DNA of 5,403 nucleotides from Flavobacteriales bacterium (GTDB lineage Bacteria; Bacteroidota; Bacteroidia; Flavobacteriales_D; Sanyastnellaceae): assembly GCA_027488055.1 (NCBI GenBank), contig JAIYCK010000167.1, positions 1-5,403 on the forward strand, read 5' to 3'. The notes below the pieces were generated by a model that was not told the origin of the DNA, made no database searches, and saw only the letters and a list, made by a program, of their open reading frames with translations. Shown piece after piece: positions 1 through 5,403 of this stretch; position 1 is the first letter of the stretch; the number at the start of each line of letters is the position of its first letter. A program made the position numbers and the translations under genes.

Positions 1-53
1 ACTGGTCTTAGTCCCCTTTGCAATTAAACAACCCTTTATAAAATCCATTGAAA

Positions 54-2090
54 ATGAAACCAACCCTACTCCCTATTTTGCTGGCCTTCGTGGCCTTCGG
101 CTCCCTGCACGCCCAAGACAGTTGTGAAAGCCCCATTGTTGTGATCGAAGGAATCAATGATGGCAGTGTAATGGCTGCTTCAGAAATACCACTGCCCAGT
201 CACTGCATGGGCCTCAATGGCGGTGAATTGTTTGGATGGTATAGTTACACAGCGACCTATGACACCACCATGACTGTGACCACGCATTTGGACGCCAATG
301 TGGGGTTGGACACCCGCATCAGCATATTCAGCGGCACTTGCGGATCGTTGGTTTGCCAAGGCTTTGCAGATGATGACGGTGGTAATTTCCTATCAGCTGC
401 CTCTTTTGCCGCTGTCGCTGGAACAACTTACTACATCGTTTTTGATAGCTTCTGGGGCGCTCCAAACACCACTTCCCCCATTGAATTCGAAATCCACCAA
501 GGCTTACCTGTGAATACCGGAGGCGGTGGAGGCGGCGGAGGCGGTGAACCACCTGTCTACCCTACTTTAATCACCTTTGATGCCGCACCTGTTATTAGTT
601 CGGGGTATAGTGAATGCATTGTAGACATGAACAATGACCACTTGGATGATATCGTATTTGTGAATGGCAATAACATCGAAGTGAAGTATCAGAATGCCGA
701 TGCCACTTTTACCACGCAAAGTTTCAACGTCGGTAACGTAACCAATGGTCCTTCTTGGAGCATTGCCGCGGGCGATTTGGACAACAATGGGTACAACGAC
801 CTCCTTTATGGCGGTGGCGGCGGTGCAAGCATCATCATGGCCAACGACGATGGCAGTGGATACACCCATTTCAGCGACAACCAATACATTTTCTCGCAGC
901 GCACCAACATGATCGACATCAACAACGATGGCATTTTGGATGCCTACGTATGTCACGATGTGGACGCCAACGTCTATTACCTCAGTGACGGCAATGGCGG
1001 ATTCACCTACAACCAAGGAGGTTTGGGTGAAAATGGAGGTAATTATGGTTCCGTTTGGATCGACTATGACAATGATTGCGACATGGATTTATTCATCGCC
1101 AAATGCGGAAGCGATAATATTGACCAACTGCACCGCAACGATGGCAATGGCAATTTCACCAGTGTAGCGCCAGCAGCAGGCATCAATGATGGCACCGAAT
1201 CATGGTCATCGGCATGGGCGGATTATGATAATGACGGCGACATGGATGCTTTCATTGGGGCATCAAGCACATGGAACGGAAGCCATAAGTTCTATCGCAA
1301 TGATGGCGACGGTACATTCACCAACATCACCGAAGGTTCTGGTTTTGATACCATTCCAGGCACAGGCATTGAAAACATGCCGGGTGATTTCAACAATGAT
1401 GGATTTGTAGACGTATTGGGAATGGGAGGTAATTTCATGCTCAACAATGGCGACATGACCTTTACACCTGCCGATTGTCCATTTTATTTTGGTCCTGCGG
1501 GCGATCTCAATCACGATGGTTACCTCGACTTCTTTAGTGAAAACTCCATCTACTACAACACGATGGAAGGCAACAATTGGTTGATCGTAAGTACTGTCGG
1601 AACAGAAAGTAACAAAAACGGCATCGGCGCCCGCATCATGGTGAACAGCGCCTTGGGCAGTCAAATTCGCGATGTGCGCAGCGCAGAAGCATTTAGCCCC
1701 ATGCAAACCATAAATGCACATTTTGGATTGGGACAAGATACGCAAATCGAAAGCATTCACATCTGTTGGCCCAGTGGCATTGAAGATGTGATCAATAATC
1801 CTTCTATCAATAGTCACCTCACCATCGTTGAAGGAAGCACCATAAGCGTCGACGAAGTGGGAACCACCAACTGGACCGTCTATCCCAACCCAGCCAATGA
1901 CGTACTGAACATCAATACCGAACAATTATTCGGTAATCTAAACTATCGCATCACAGATCAAACGGGCCGATTGGTTCTGAGCGGATTGTGGAAGCAAAAT
2001 TCGTTGGATATTCAAAGCTTGTCAGCAGGTGTGTATGTAATTGCACTTCAAATCGATGGCGAATGGATTCCTAAAACATTCATTAAGTAA
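54..2090 (+). CDS. Exported seven-repeat VCBS/FG-GAP protein with ASPIC/UnbV domain and T9SS sorting tail
   Basis: This encodes a predicted 678-residue protein that is exported and probably surface-attached or released; its ligand is unknown. I chose ATG 54 over the in-frame TTG at 48 because it directly precedes a clean signal peptide (residues 1-20, MKPTLL...SLHA, likely cut before Q21). Residues 22-150 look like a PPC-like beta-sandwich with four cysteines (24, 51, 96, 101) that could form disulfides. Nine glycines (156-164) form a linker. Seven calcium-loop motifs of the DxDxDGxxD type begin near residues 191, 241, 288, 337, 390, 445 and 484; the roughly 50-residue spacing fits a seven-bladed beta-propeller. 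Residues about 509-592 match the ASPIC/UnbV domain (NGIGAR, HFGLG, WPSG). The tail from about residue 607 (VYPNPANDVLNI ... LSAGVYVI ... KTFIK) is a type A T9SS sorting domain, normally removed on secretion through the outer membrane. No Shine-Dalgarno is visible and no partner gene is adjacent. The architecture is secure; an adhesin or glycan-binding role is only inference. Confidence 0.93.
   Translation: MKPTLLPILLAFVAFGSLHAQDSCESPIVVIEGINDGSVMAASEIPLPSHCMGLNGGELFGWYSYTATYDTTMTVTTHLDANVGLDTRISIFSGTCGSLVCQGFADDDGGNFLSAASFAAVAGTTYYIVFDSFWGAPNTTSPIEFEIHQGLPVNTGGGGGGGGGEPPVYPTLITFDAAPVISSGYSECIVDMNNDHLDDIVFVNGNNIEVKYQNADATFTTQSFNVGNVTNGPSWSIAAGDLDNNGYNDLLYGGGGGASIIMANDDGSGYTHFSDNQYIFSQRTNMIDINNDGILDAYVCHDVDANVYYLSDGNGGFTYNQGGLGENGGNYGSVWIDYDNDCDMDLFIAKCGSDNIDQLHRNDGNGNFTSVAPAAGINDGTESWSSAWADYDNDGDMDAFIGASSTWNGSHKFYRNDGDGTFTNITEGSGFDTIPGTGIENMPGDFNNDGFVDVLGMGGNFMLNNGDMTFTPADCPFYFGPAGDLNHDGYLDFFSENSIYYNTMEGNNWLIVSTVGTESNKNGIGARIMVNSALGSQIRDVRSAEAFSPMQTINAHFGLGQDTQIESIHICWPSGIEDVINNPSINSHLTIVEGSTISVDEVGTTNWTVYPNPANDVLNINTEQLFGNLNYRITDQTGRLVLSGLWKQNSLDIQSLSAGVYVIALQIDGEWIPKTFIK
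519..545 (+). repeat. Three tandem 9-nt units encoding a Gly9 linker
   Basis: Three head-to-tail copies of GGAGGCGGT (the middle copy ends in C) encode nine consecutive glycines, residues 156-164 of the exported protein. They lie exactly between the N-terminal beta-sandwich and the propeller. The unit keeps the reading frame, so gain or loss of a copy would change linker length by three residues without a frameshift. Confidence 0.85.
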
Positions 2091-2112
2091 ATCGACTTCT
2101 CATTATAGAAGT

Positions 2113-2143
2113 AAAAAGGCAGCCTGATGGCTGCCTTTTTTTT
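2113..2143. terminator. Bidirectional intrinsic terminator between convergent genes
   Basis: The arms AAAAAGGCAGCC (2113-2124) and GGCTGCCTTTTT (2129-2140) pair perfectly around a TGAT loop, and the T run continues to 2143 (eight Ts). Read on the minus strand, the A run gives five Us after the same GC-rich stem. The hairpin can therefore end both the upstream exported-protein gene (stop 2088-2090) and the convergent LysR gene (stop 2208-2210). A weaker hairpin closer to the LysR stop (minus strand GGAG, 8-nt loop, CTCC, then TTTT, about 2185-2204) may add to termination on that strand. The rest of 2091-2207 shows no gene. Confidence 0.9.
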
Positions 2144-2207
2144 GTCGATGCGTGCGCAGAGTCGAGCTTGTACATGGATTGCAAAAGGAGTTCCAAGCCT
2201 CCCCTTA

Positions 2208-3137
2208 TTATCTCACATAATGCGCACACCAATGGAAATTGCGCTCAACAATGGTCGACTTGTTCGTTTTCAAATGCTTTAAAAATGCTTTAGCTGCTGG
2301 AGCATGCTTCTTGCCTCTGAGCCAAATCAGACGCCAACTTGTTTTGATGGGCAATCCTTTGATCGGTATTATTTGCAATTCATTCTGTTGGAGCTCATTT
2401 CGAATGCCGATCAAGGGCATGATGCTGTTGCCCAAACCAGCTAAAACGGCCTGCTTGACAGCCTCATTGGATGTAAGTTCCATCGTGCGGCGGGTTTGCA
2501 CTTTATGCTTTTCCAAGAACTTCTCCATGCTTTGCCGCGTGCCAGAGCCCATTTCTCGGTGAATCAATGTCAGATCACCGCAAACCTCATTGACCGTTCG
2601 TGCATCTCGAGCTGCATTGGTATATCGCCCCACCATGAAAAGATGATTGGGCAAGAGTTCCAATTGTTCGATGGCCAAATGGGTTGGAACGACGGAGACC
2701 AAGGCAAAATCTACCTCATTCAATTCTAAACTTTCCAGCACCTTGGATTTGTTGGTGACATCCATATTCAATTCGATGCCAGCATGTTCCGACATAAAGT
2801 CCGCGAGGAAATAGGGCATTACATATTTTCCCGTGGACACCACCGCTATACGAAGTTGACCCATCAACTGCCCCTTGTAGGCCAAGGTTTTGTGATTGAT
2901 TTCAGCGACTTGTCGGAGTATATCGGCAGCGACCATTGCGATCTCATGGCCAAATGAAGTCACATATAACTTTCTGCCGATGACCTCTGTGAGCGGAATA
3001 TCAAATTGATCCTGAAAATTGCGCAATTGAATGGAAACCGCTGGCTGCGTAAGATGTAGTATCTCAGAAGCTTTGGTAATGCTCTTGGTTTCGACAATGG
3101 TCACAAAAATGTGAAGTTGATGCAGGGTATAATTCAT
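2208..3137 (-). CDS. LysR-type transcriptional regulator, CbbR/CmpR-like
   Basis: This encodes a 309-residue cytoplasmic DNA-binding regulator of normal LysR-family length. The winged helix-turn-helix covers residues 1-60: SITKASEILHLTQPAVS is the helix-turn-helix, followed by the typical wing ending in GRKLYVTSFG. A linker helix covers about 63-88. The effector-binding domain starts near 93 (GQLRIAVVSTGKYVMPYFL) and contains REMGSGTRQSMEKF (194-207) and SNEAVKQAVLAGLGNSIMP (223-241). These blocks resemble CbbR/CmpR regulators of carbon assimilation more than amino-acid or oxidative-stress LysR types; I judge this by eye, without a tree. ATG 3137 is the first start and places the helix-turn-helix at the usual position. 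The gene is divergent from the small gene and the bicarbonate permease, with 93 bp between. That is the classic arrangement for a LysR protein controlling its neighbour and itself. The effector is unknown; a carbon metabolite is a guess from subfamily likeness. Confidence 0.93.
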   Translation of the reverse strand: MNYTLHQLHIFVTIVETKSITKASEILHLTQPAVSIQLRNFQDQFDIPLTEVIGRKLYVTSFGHEIAMVAADILRQVAEINHKTLAYKGQLMGQLRIAVVSTGKYVMPYFLADFMSEHAGIELNMDVTNKSKVLESLELNEVDFALVSVVPTHLAIEQLELLPNHLFMVGRYTNAARDARTVNEVCGDLTLIHREMGSGTRQSMEKFLEKHKVQTRRTMELTSNEAVKQAVLAGLGNSIMPLIGIRNELQQNELQIIPIKGLPIKTSWRLIWLRGKKHAPAAKAFLKHLKTNKSTIVERNFHWCAHYVR

Positions 3138-3146
3138 TAAATATGT

Positions 3147-3161
3147 TTATGCATTGCATAA
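3147..3161. promoter_or_regulatory. Candidate LysR operator: perfect T-N11-A palindrome
   Basis: TTATGCATTGCATAA is a perfect dyad around one central base, and T3148 to A3160 forms the T-N11-A pattern typical of LysR recognition sites. Dyad symmetry extends outward to TGTT/AACA if one extra T in the left arm is allowed. It lies 10-24 bp upstream of the regulator's start codon. It overlaps the transcription start predicted from the -7 element at 3162-3169, as expected for autorepression. Its centre (3154) is about 55 bp upstream of a plausible start for the opposite transcript, near the usual LysR recognition-site distance. The palindrome is seen directly; binding is inferred. Confidence 0.45.
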
Positions 3162-3169
3162 CAAAGATA
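3162..3169 (-). promoter_or_regulatory. Bacteroidota -7 promoter element for the LysR gene
   Basis: The minus strand reads TATCTTTG, a full match to the Bacteroidota -7 consensus TAnnTTTG. It lies 25 bp before the LysR start codon, so transcription would begin around 3155-3158 and give a leader of about 20 nt. No clear TTG (-33 element) lies at the expected distance upstream, which lowers confidence. Confidence 0.45.
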
Positions 3170-3195
3170 TATAAAAATTTATGATTCCTACGATT

Positions 3196-3203
3196 GAGAT
3201 TTG
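3196..3203 (+). promoter_or_regulatory. Possible -7 element for the small gene and permease
   Basis: GAGATTTG matches five of the six fixed positions of TAnnTTTG. A start near 3208-3210 would leave a leader of about 20 nt, including an A-rich stretch before ATG 3231. No TTG -33 element is evident. A weak promoter of this kind would suit an activator-dependent gene, but the match is short and could be chance. Confidence 0.22.
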
Positions 3204-3230
3204 CGCCTCGAAAAAGAATAACATTCCCAC

Positions 3231-3503
3231 ATGAAGACCAAAAAATTCACATTCATTGAGAGTACACTCTCTGCCGAACAAGCACAAGAAATGCTCATGG
3301 AGGTATACGCTGCTAAGATCACCTTTCACCAAATGCGCAACTTCAGCCATATGGAACGATTTGGAAAAACGGATCGTACCGCTTTGCGGAGGATCAACGC
3401 ACTCAAAAAAGACATGGCGAACCTCAAAAAAACGATCACAGCGGCTGCACAAAAAAACACATTGATCAGCATTACTTCCGACATCCAGATTACCATTATT
3501 TGA
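3231..3503 (+). CDS. Small conserved-type protein of unknown function upstream of the bicarbonate permease
   Basis: This encodes a 90-residue soluble protein with no signal peptide or membrane segment. By eye the fold is a short strand (KKFTFIES), a helix about 12-29 (SAEQAQEMLMEVYAAK), a helix about 30-42, a long basic helix about 47-75 (DRTALRRINALKKDMANLKKTI) and a C-terminal strand (TLISITSDIQITII). The block NFSHMERFGKTDRTALRRINALK looks like a conserved motif. I believe similar short proteins occur in other Bacteroidota, but I know no function. It is not a PII/SbtB protein: the length is close, but the ferredoxin-like pattern and T-loop are not apparent. ATG 3231 is the first start after the divergent control region. 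The permease follows after 52 bp in the same direction, so co-transcription is likely. A competing minus-strand frame over the same DNA looks like a shadow because its product is Cys/Phe-rich and has no family likeness. Confidence 0.75.
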   Translation: MKTKKFTFIESTLSAEQAQEMLMEVYAAKITFHQMRNFSHMERFGKTDRTALRRINALKKDMANLKKTITAAAQKNTLISITSDIQITII

Positions 3504-3521
3504 GTCGATTCAATGCTCAAA
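3499..3521 (+). promoter_or_regulatory. Inverted repeat at the small-gene/permease junction
   Basis: Two alternative dyads overlap the stop codon of the small gene. TTGAGTCGATTCAA (3500-3513) is palindromic except for one pair, which could be G-U in RNA. TTTGAG (3499-3504) also pairs with CTCAAA (3516-3521) across 11 nt. There is no T run after it, so it is not an intrinsic terminator. It could be a second regulator site (T3500 to A3512 fits T-N11-A), a hairpin tuning permease expression, or chance. The following stretch up to ATG 3556 has a one-mismatch -7-like CACGTTTG (3531-3538) but no convincing promoter and no Shine-Dalgarno. Confidence 0.22.
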
Positions 3522-3555
3522 AGTCATTAGCACGTTTGATATCCCTTTCACCAAT

Positions 3556-4518
3556 ATGAATTTTGCCCTCCTTGCGGACAACCTTACGAATCCCGCATTA
3601 CTCTTTTTTATACTGGGTATTTTTGCAGTGTACGTCAAGAGTGATCTAGCCATACCTCCCAACTCTTCCAAATTCATATCACTGTATCTTCTCTTCGCCA
3701 TTGGTTTCAAAGGCGGTCAAGAACTTTCGCACGAAACCTTCGATGCACATATTGTATGGCAAATGTTGTTTGGTGTGCTCATCTCCTTGCTCATACCGTG
3801 TTACACCTTTTTCGTACTTCGGCGCAAATTGAATCTTTATGATGCTTGCGCAATTGCCGCTGCTTATGGCTCTGTCAGCGCCGTTACTTTTGTCACAGCC
3901 GATGCATTTCTGGAGTCACAACAACTAAGCATGAGCGGGTATATGGTGGCGATCATGGCCTTGATGGAGTCACCCGCTATCATCATGGGATTGGTTCTAT
4001 TGCGCATATTCAACCGTGAAAATACCGACAGCGTTGATCAGCGCAAGGTGCTTACCCATTCATTCACCAATGGAAGTGTGCTGCTAATTCTTGGCAGCTT
4101 AGTCATTGGATTTTTGGCAAGTGCCAAACATGCCGAAGGAATCAAACCTTTCACGACCGATTTATTCAAAGGATTTTTGGCCATCTTCCTATTGGACATG
4201 GGCATTACAAGTGGCAAAAAGCTAAAGTCCTTTTTCTCATTGGGATGGTTCCCCGTGCTTTTTGCGATTTTTATCCCAATACTCAATGGATGTATCACGG
4301 CCATGGCCAGCAGTTTGATCACAGACAACATCGCGAATCGATTCATTTTCGCGATCTTGGCGGCAAGTGCTTCTTACATAGCTGTGCCAGCGGCCATGAA
4401 AATATCAGCCCCCAAAGCCAATCCTGGACTTTTTATCCCCATGGCGTTGGCTGTGACATTTCCTGTGAATATTACACTTGGAATGCCGCTGTATTTTTAT
4501 CTTGTTCAAATCACTTGA
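3556..4518 (+). CDS. sbtA: SbtA-family sodium-dependent bicarbonate permease
   Basis: This encodes a 320-residue inner-membrane protein with about ten hydrophobic segments (near 13-30, 37-53, 66-87, 96-117, 126-151, 173-190, 200-220, 229-250, 262-285 and 290-318). They form two five-helix halves, as expected for the SbtA (Sbt_1, formerly DUF897) family, which carries bicarbonate inward with sodium. Family-like blocks recalled from cyanobacterial SbtA are FKGGQEL (51-57), AAYGSVSAVTFVTADAFLE (102-120), LLDMGITSGKKL (212-223) and LAASASYIAVPAAMKISAPKANPG (268-291). The second and fourth blocks occupy the same place in each half, as the core crossing segments do. The protein is about 50 residues shorter than the 374-residue Synechocystis protein. 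Most of the difference is the cytoplasmic loop between the halves, here only about RIFNRENTDSVDQRKVLTH (150-168). It lies downstream of the 90-residue gene and is probably controlled by the divergent LysR gene. No sbtB follows; a terminator comes 28 bp after the stop. Family assignment is strong. Bicarbonate as substrate follows the family and is not proven here. Confidence 0.9.
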   Translation: MNFALLADNLTNPALLFFILGIFAVYVKSDLAIPPNSSKFISLYLLFAIGFKGGQELSHETFDAHIVWQMLFGVLISLLIPCYTFFVLRRKLNLYDACAIAAAYGSVSAVTFVTADAFLESQQLSMSGYMVAIMALMESPAIIMGLVLLRIFNRENTDSVDQRKVLTHSFTNGSVLLILGSLVIGFLASAKHAEGIKPFTTDLFKGFLAIFLLDMGITSGKKLKSFFSLGWFPVLFAIFIPILNGCITAMASSLITDNIANRFIFAILAASASYIAVPAAMKISAPKANPGLFIPMALAVTFPVNITLGMPLYFYLVQIT

Positions 4519-4546
4519 TGCGCGCCAAGGCGTGCTCTTTTCCTGC

Positions 4547-4578
4547 AAAAAAAAAGGCACTCCTAAGAGTGCCTTTTT
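4547..4578. terminator. Bidirectional intrinsic terminator between permease and glutamate dehydrogenase
   Basis: AAAAAGGCACTC (4551-4562) and GAGTGCCTTTTT (4567-4578) pair perfectly around a CTAA loop. The plus strand ends in five Ts. The minus strand has nine Ts (complement of the A run 4547-4555), so it should terminate glutamate dehydrogenase (stop 4598-4600) even more strongly than the permease (stop 4516-4518). The outer nine bases of each arm are identical to those of the terminator at 2113-2140. Confidence 0.9.
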
Positions 4579-4597
4579 ATATTCTAATGCAATGTGA

Positions 4598-5403
4598 TTA
4601 AACAACCCCTTGATCTAACATGGAGTCAGCTACTTTCACAAATCCTGCAATGTTCGCGCCTTTTACGTAGTTCACGCTGTCGCCATCGGTACCGAATTTC
4701 ACGCAAGCAGCATGAATGCTCTTCATGATGTTGTGCAAACGCTCATCTACCTCTTCACGTGACCATGACAAACGAAGGCTGTTTTGTGACATCTCCAAAC
4801 CTGAAGTAGCCACGCCACCAGCGTTGGAAGCTTTGCCAGGAGCAAACAATATTTTGTGAGCCAAGAACACGTTGGTTGCTTCCAAGGTACTTGGCATATT
4901 AGCGCCTTCTGCTACACACATGCAACCATTGGTCACCAAGGTGTTGGCATCTGCCTCTTGCAATTCATTTTGAGTAGCACATGGCAATGCGATATCGCAT
5001 TTCACACCCCAAGGTGTTTTGCCATCCACATATTCACAACCGTATTTGTCAGCATATTCTTTGATACGACCGCGCTTCACATTCTTCAACTCCATCAAGA
5101 AAGCCAATTTCTCAGCATTGATCCCGTCTTTGTCGTAGATATATCCATTGCTGTCTGAGGCCGTCACCACCGTAGCACCCAATTGAGTTGCTTTTTCGAT
5201 GGCGTATTGTGCCACATTACCGCTACCTGAAACTACGACTGTTTTGCCGTTGAAGTCTTGTCCTTTGGTCTTCAACATCTCTGCTGCAAAATAGACAGTA
5301 CCATATCCTGTCGCTTCTGGACGGATCAAGGATCCACCCCAGTTGCGGCCTTTGCCAGTCAATACGCCTGTGAATTCATTGCGCAAGCGTTTGTATTGAC
5401 CAA
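4598..5403 (-). CDS. gdhA: NADP-type glutamate dehydrogenase, C-terminal part (5' end beyond window)
   Basis: The encoded enzyme interconverts 2-oxoglutarate plus ammonium and glutamate in the cytoplasm (hexameric class, EC 1.4.1.4), joining carbon and nitrogen metabolism. About 268 codons are visible, against about 447 residues for E. coli GdhA, which this part matches closely. Reading from the right edge gives GQYKRLRNEFTGVLTGKG, so the frame stays open past the in-frame TTG at 5386; that codon is an internal leucine, not the start. Recognisable blocks are GGSLIRPEATGYG, the Rossmann loop VVVSGSGNVAQYAIEKA (GSGNVA at 5210-5227), TASDSNG after the second strand (as in NADP-using GdhA), LPCATQNEL, VAEGANMPS, APGKASNAGGVATSGLEMSQN and the C-terminal GANIAGFVKVADSMLDQGVV. 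The N-terminal domain with the catalytic lysine and aspartate lies outside the window, as does the promoter. It converges on the permease and shares its terminator. NADP preference is by likeness to E. coli. Confidence 0.96.
   Translation of the reverse strand, partial: GQYKRLRNEFTGVLTGKGRNWGGSLIRPEATGYGTVYFAAEMLKTKGQDFNGKTVVVSGSGNVAQYAIEKATQLGATVVTASDSNGYIYDKDGINAEKLAFLMELKNVKRGRIKEYADKYGCEYVDGKTPWGVKCDIALPCATQNELQEADANTLVTNGCMCVAEGANMPSTLEATNVFLAHKILFAPGKASNAGGVATSGLEMSQNSLRLSWSREEVDERLHNIMKSIHAACVKFGTDGDSVNYVKGANIAGFVKVADSMLDQGVV

Noticed and set aside
23..34. 12-nt match ATTAAACAACCC shared with 4597-4608
   Set aside because: The second copy is the end of the glutamate dehydrogenase coding sequence (V-V-stop). 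The first lies in upstream DNA with no trace of that gene, so chance similarity is enough.
48..53. TTG at 48 as start of the exported protein
   Set aside because: It adds only two residues before ATG 54, which directly begins a standard signal peptide. There is no ribosome-site evidence for the TTG.
1..53. Promoter for the exported-protein gene
   Set aside because: Only a bare TTTG at 17-20 and an A/T-rich patch are present. No TAnnTTTG element with an upstream TTG can be supported in the few bases available.
567..1016. 149-codon Val/Ile-rich minus-strand frame
   Set aside because: The Val/Ile-rich composition is what results from reading Asp/Asn codons (GAT, AAC) in antisense. It is a shadow of the calcium-loop repeats.
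1263..1925. 220-codon open frame on the minus strand within the exported-protein gene
   Set aside because: It lies wholly antisense to the well-supported propeller, ASPIC and sorting-tail coding region. Its product has no recognisable domain, and open antisense frames are common opposite Asp/Asn/Gly-rich repeats.
3147..3452. 101-codon minus-strand frame opposite the 90-residue gene
   Set aside because: Its 3' end runs into the divergent control region, next to the LysR promoter. The product is Cys/Phe-rich without family likeness, while the plus-strand frame has a coherent helical pattern and motif.
5384..5386. TTG as start codon of the glutamate dehydrogenase gene
   Set aside because: The frame continues to the window edge as GQYKR, matching conserved internal sequence of GdhA. 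The TTG encodes an internal leucine.

Overview
The window looks like chromosomal DNA of a member of the Bacteroidota, probably a flavobacterium-like lineage. The evidence is a secreted protein ending in a type IX secretion (Por) sorting domain, genes without Shine-Dalgarno sequences, a TAnnTTTG-type -7 promoter element, and a moderate A+T bias in intergenic DNA. No mobile element, CRISPR array, tRNA or rRNA was seen.

Layout: (1) 54-2090 (+) encodes a large exported protein. In order it has a signal peptide, a beta-sandwich domain, a nine-glycine linker, seven calcium-loop (VCBS/FG-GAP) propeller repeats, an ASPIC/UnbV domain and a T9SS sorting tail. (2) A strong bidirectional terminator lies at 2113-2143. 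(3) 2208-3137 (-) encodes a LysR-type regulator that resembles the CbbR/CmpR carbon-metabolism branch. (4) A 93-bp divergent control region (3138-3230) contains a good minus-strand -7 element and a perfect 15-nt T-N11-A palindrome. (5) 3231-3503 (+) encodes a 90-residue protein of unknown function. (6) 3556-4518 (+) encodes an SbtA-family sodium-dependent bicarbonate permease. (7) A second bidirectional terminator lies at 4547-4578. (8) 4598-5403 (-) is the C-terminal 60% of NADP-type glutamate dehydrogenase, which runs off the right edge.

How it fits together: the regulator, small protein and bicarbonate permease form a compact divergent unit, closed on each side by a bidirectional terminator shared with a convergent neighbour. 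The likely logic is that the LysR protein senses a carbon signal, represses itself through the palindrome at its own transcription start, and controls the small gene plus permease. Bicarbonate taken up in a heterotroph would feed anaplerotic carboxylation rather than RuBisCO, which is not seen here. The 90-residue protein occupies a place in the unit but is not a PII-like SbtB, the partner known from cyanobacteria. It is the least explained element of the window. The flanking exported protein and glutamate dehydrogenase appear to be separate transcription units.
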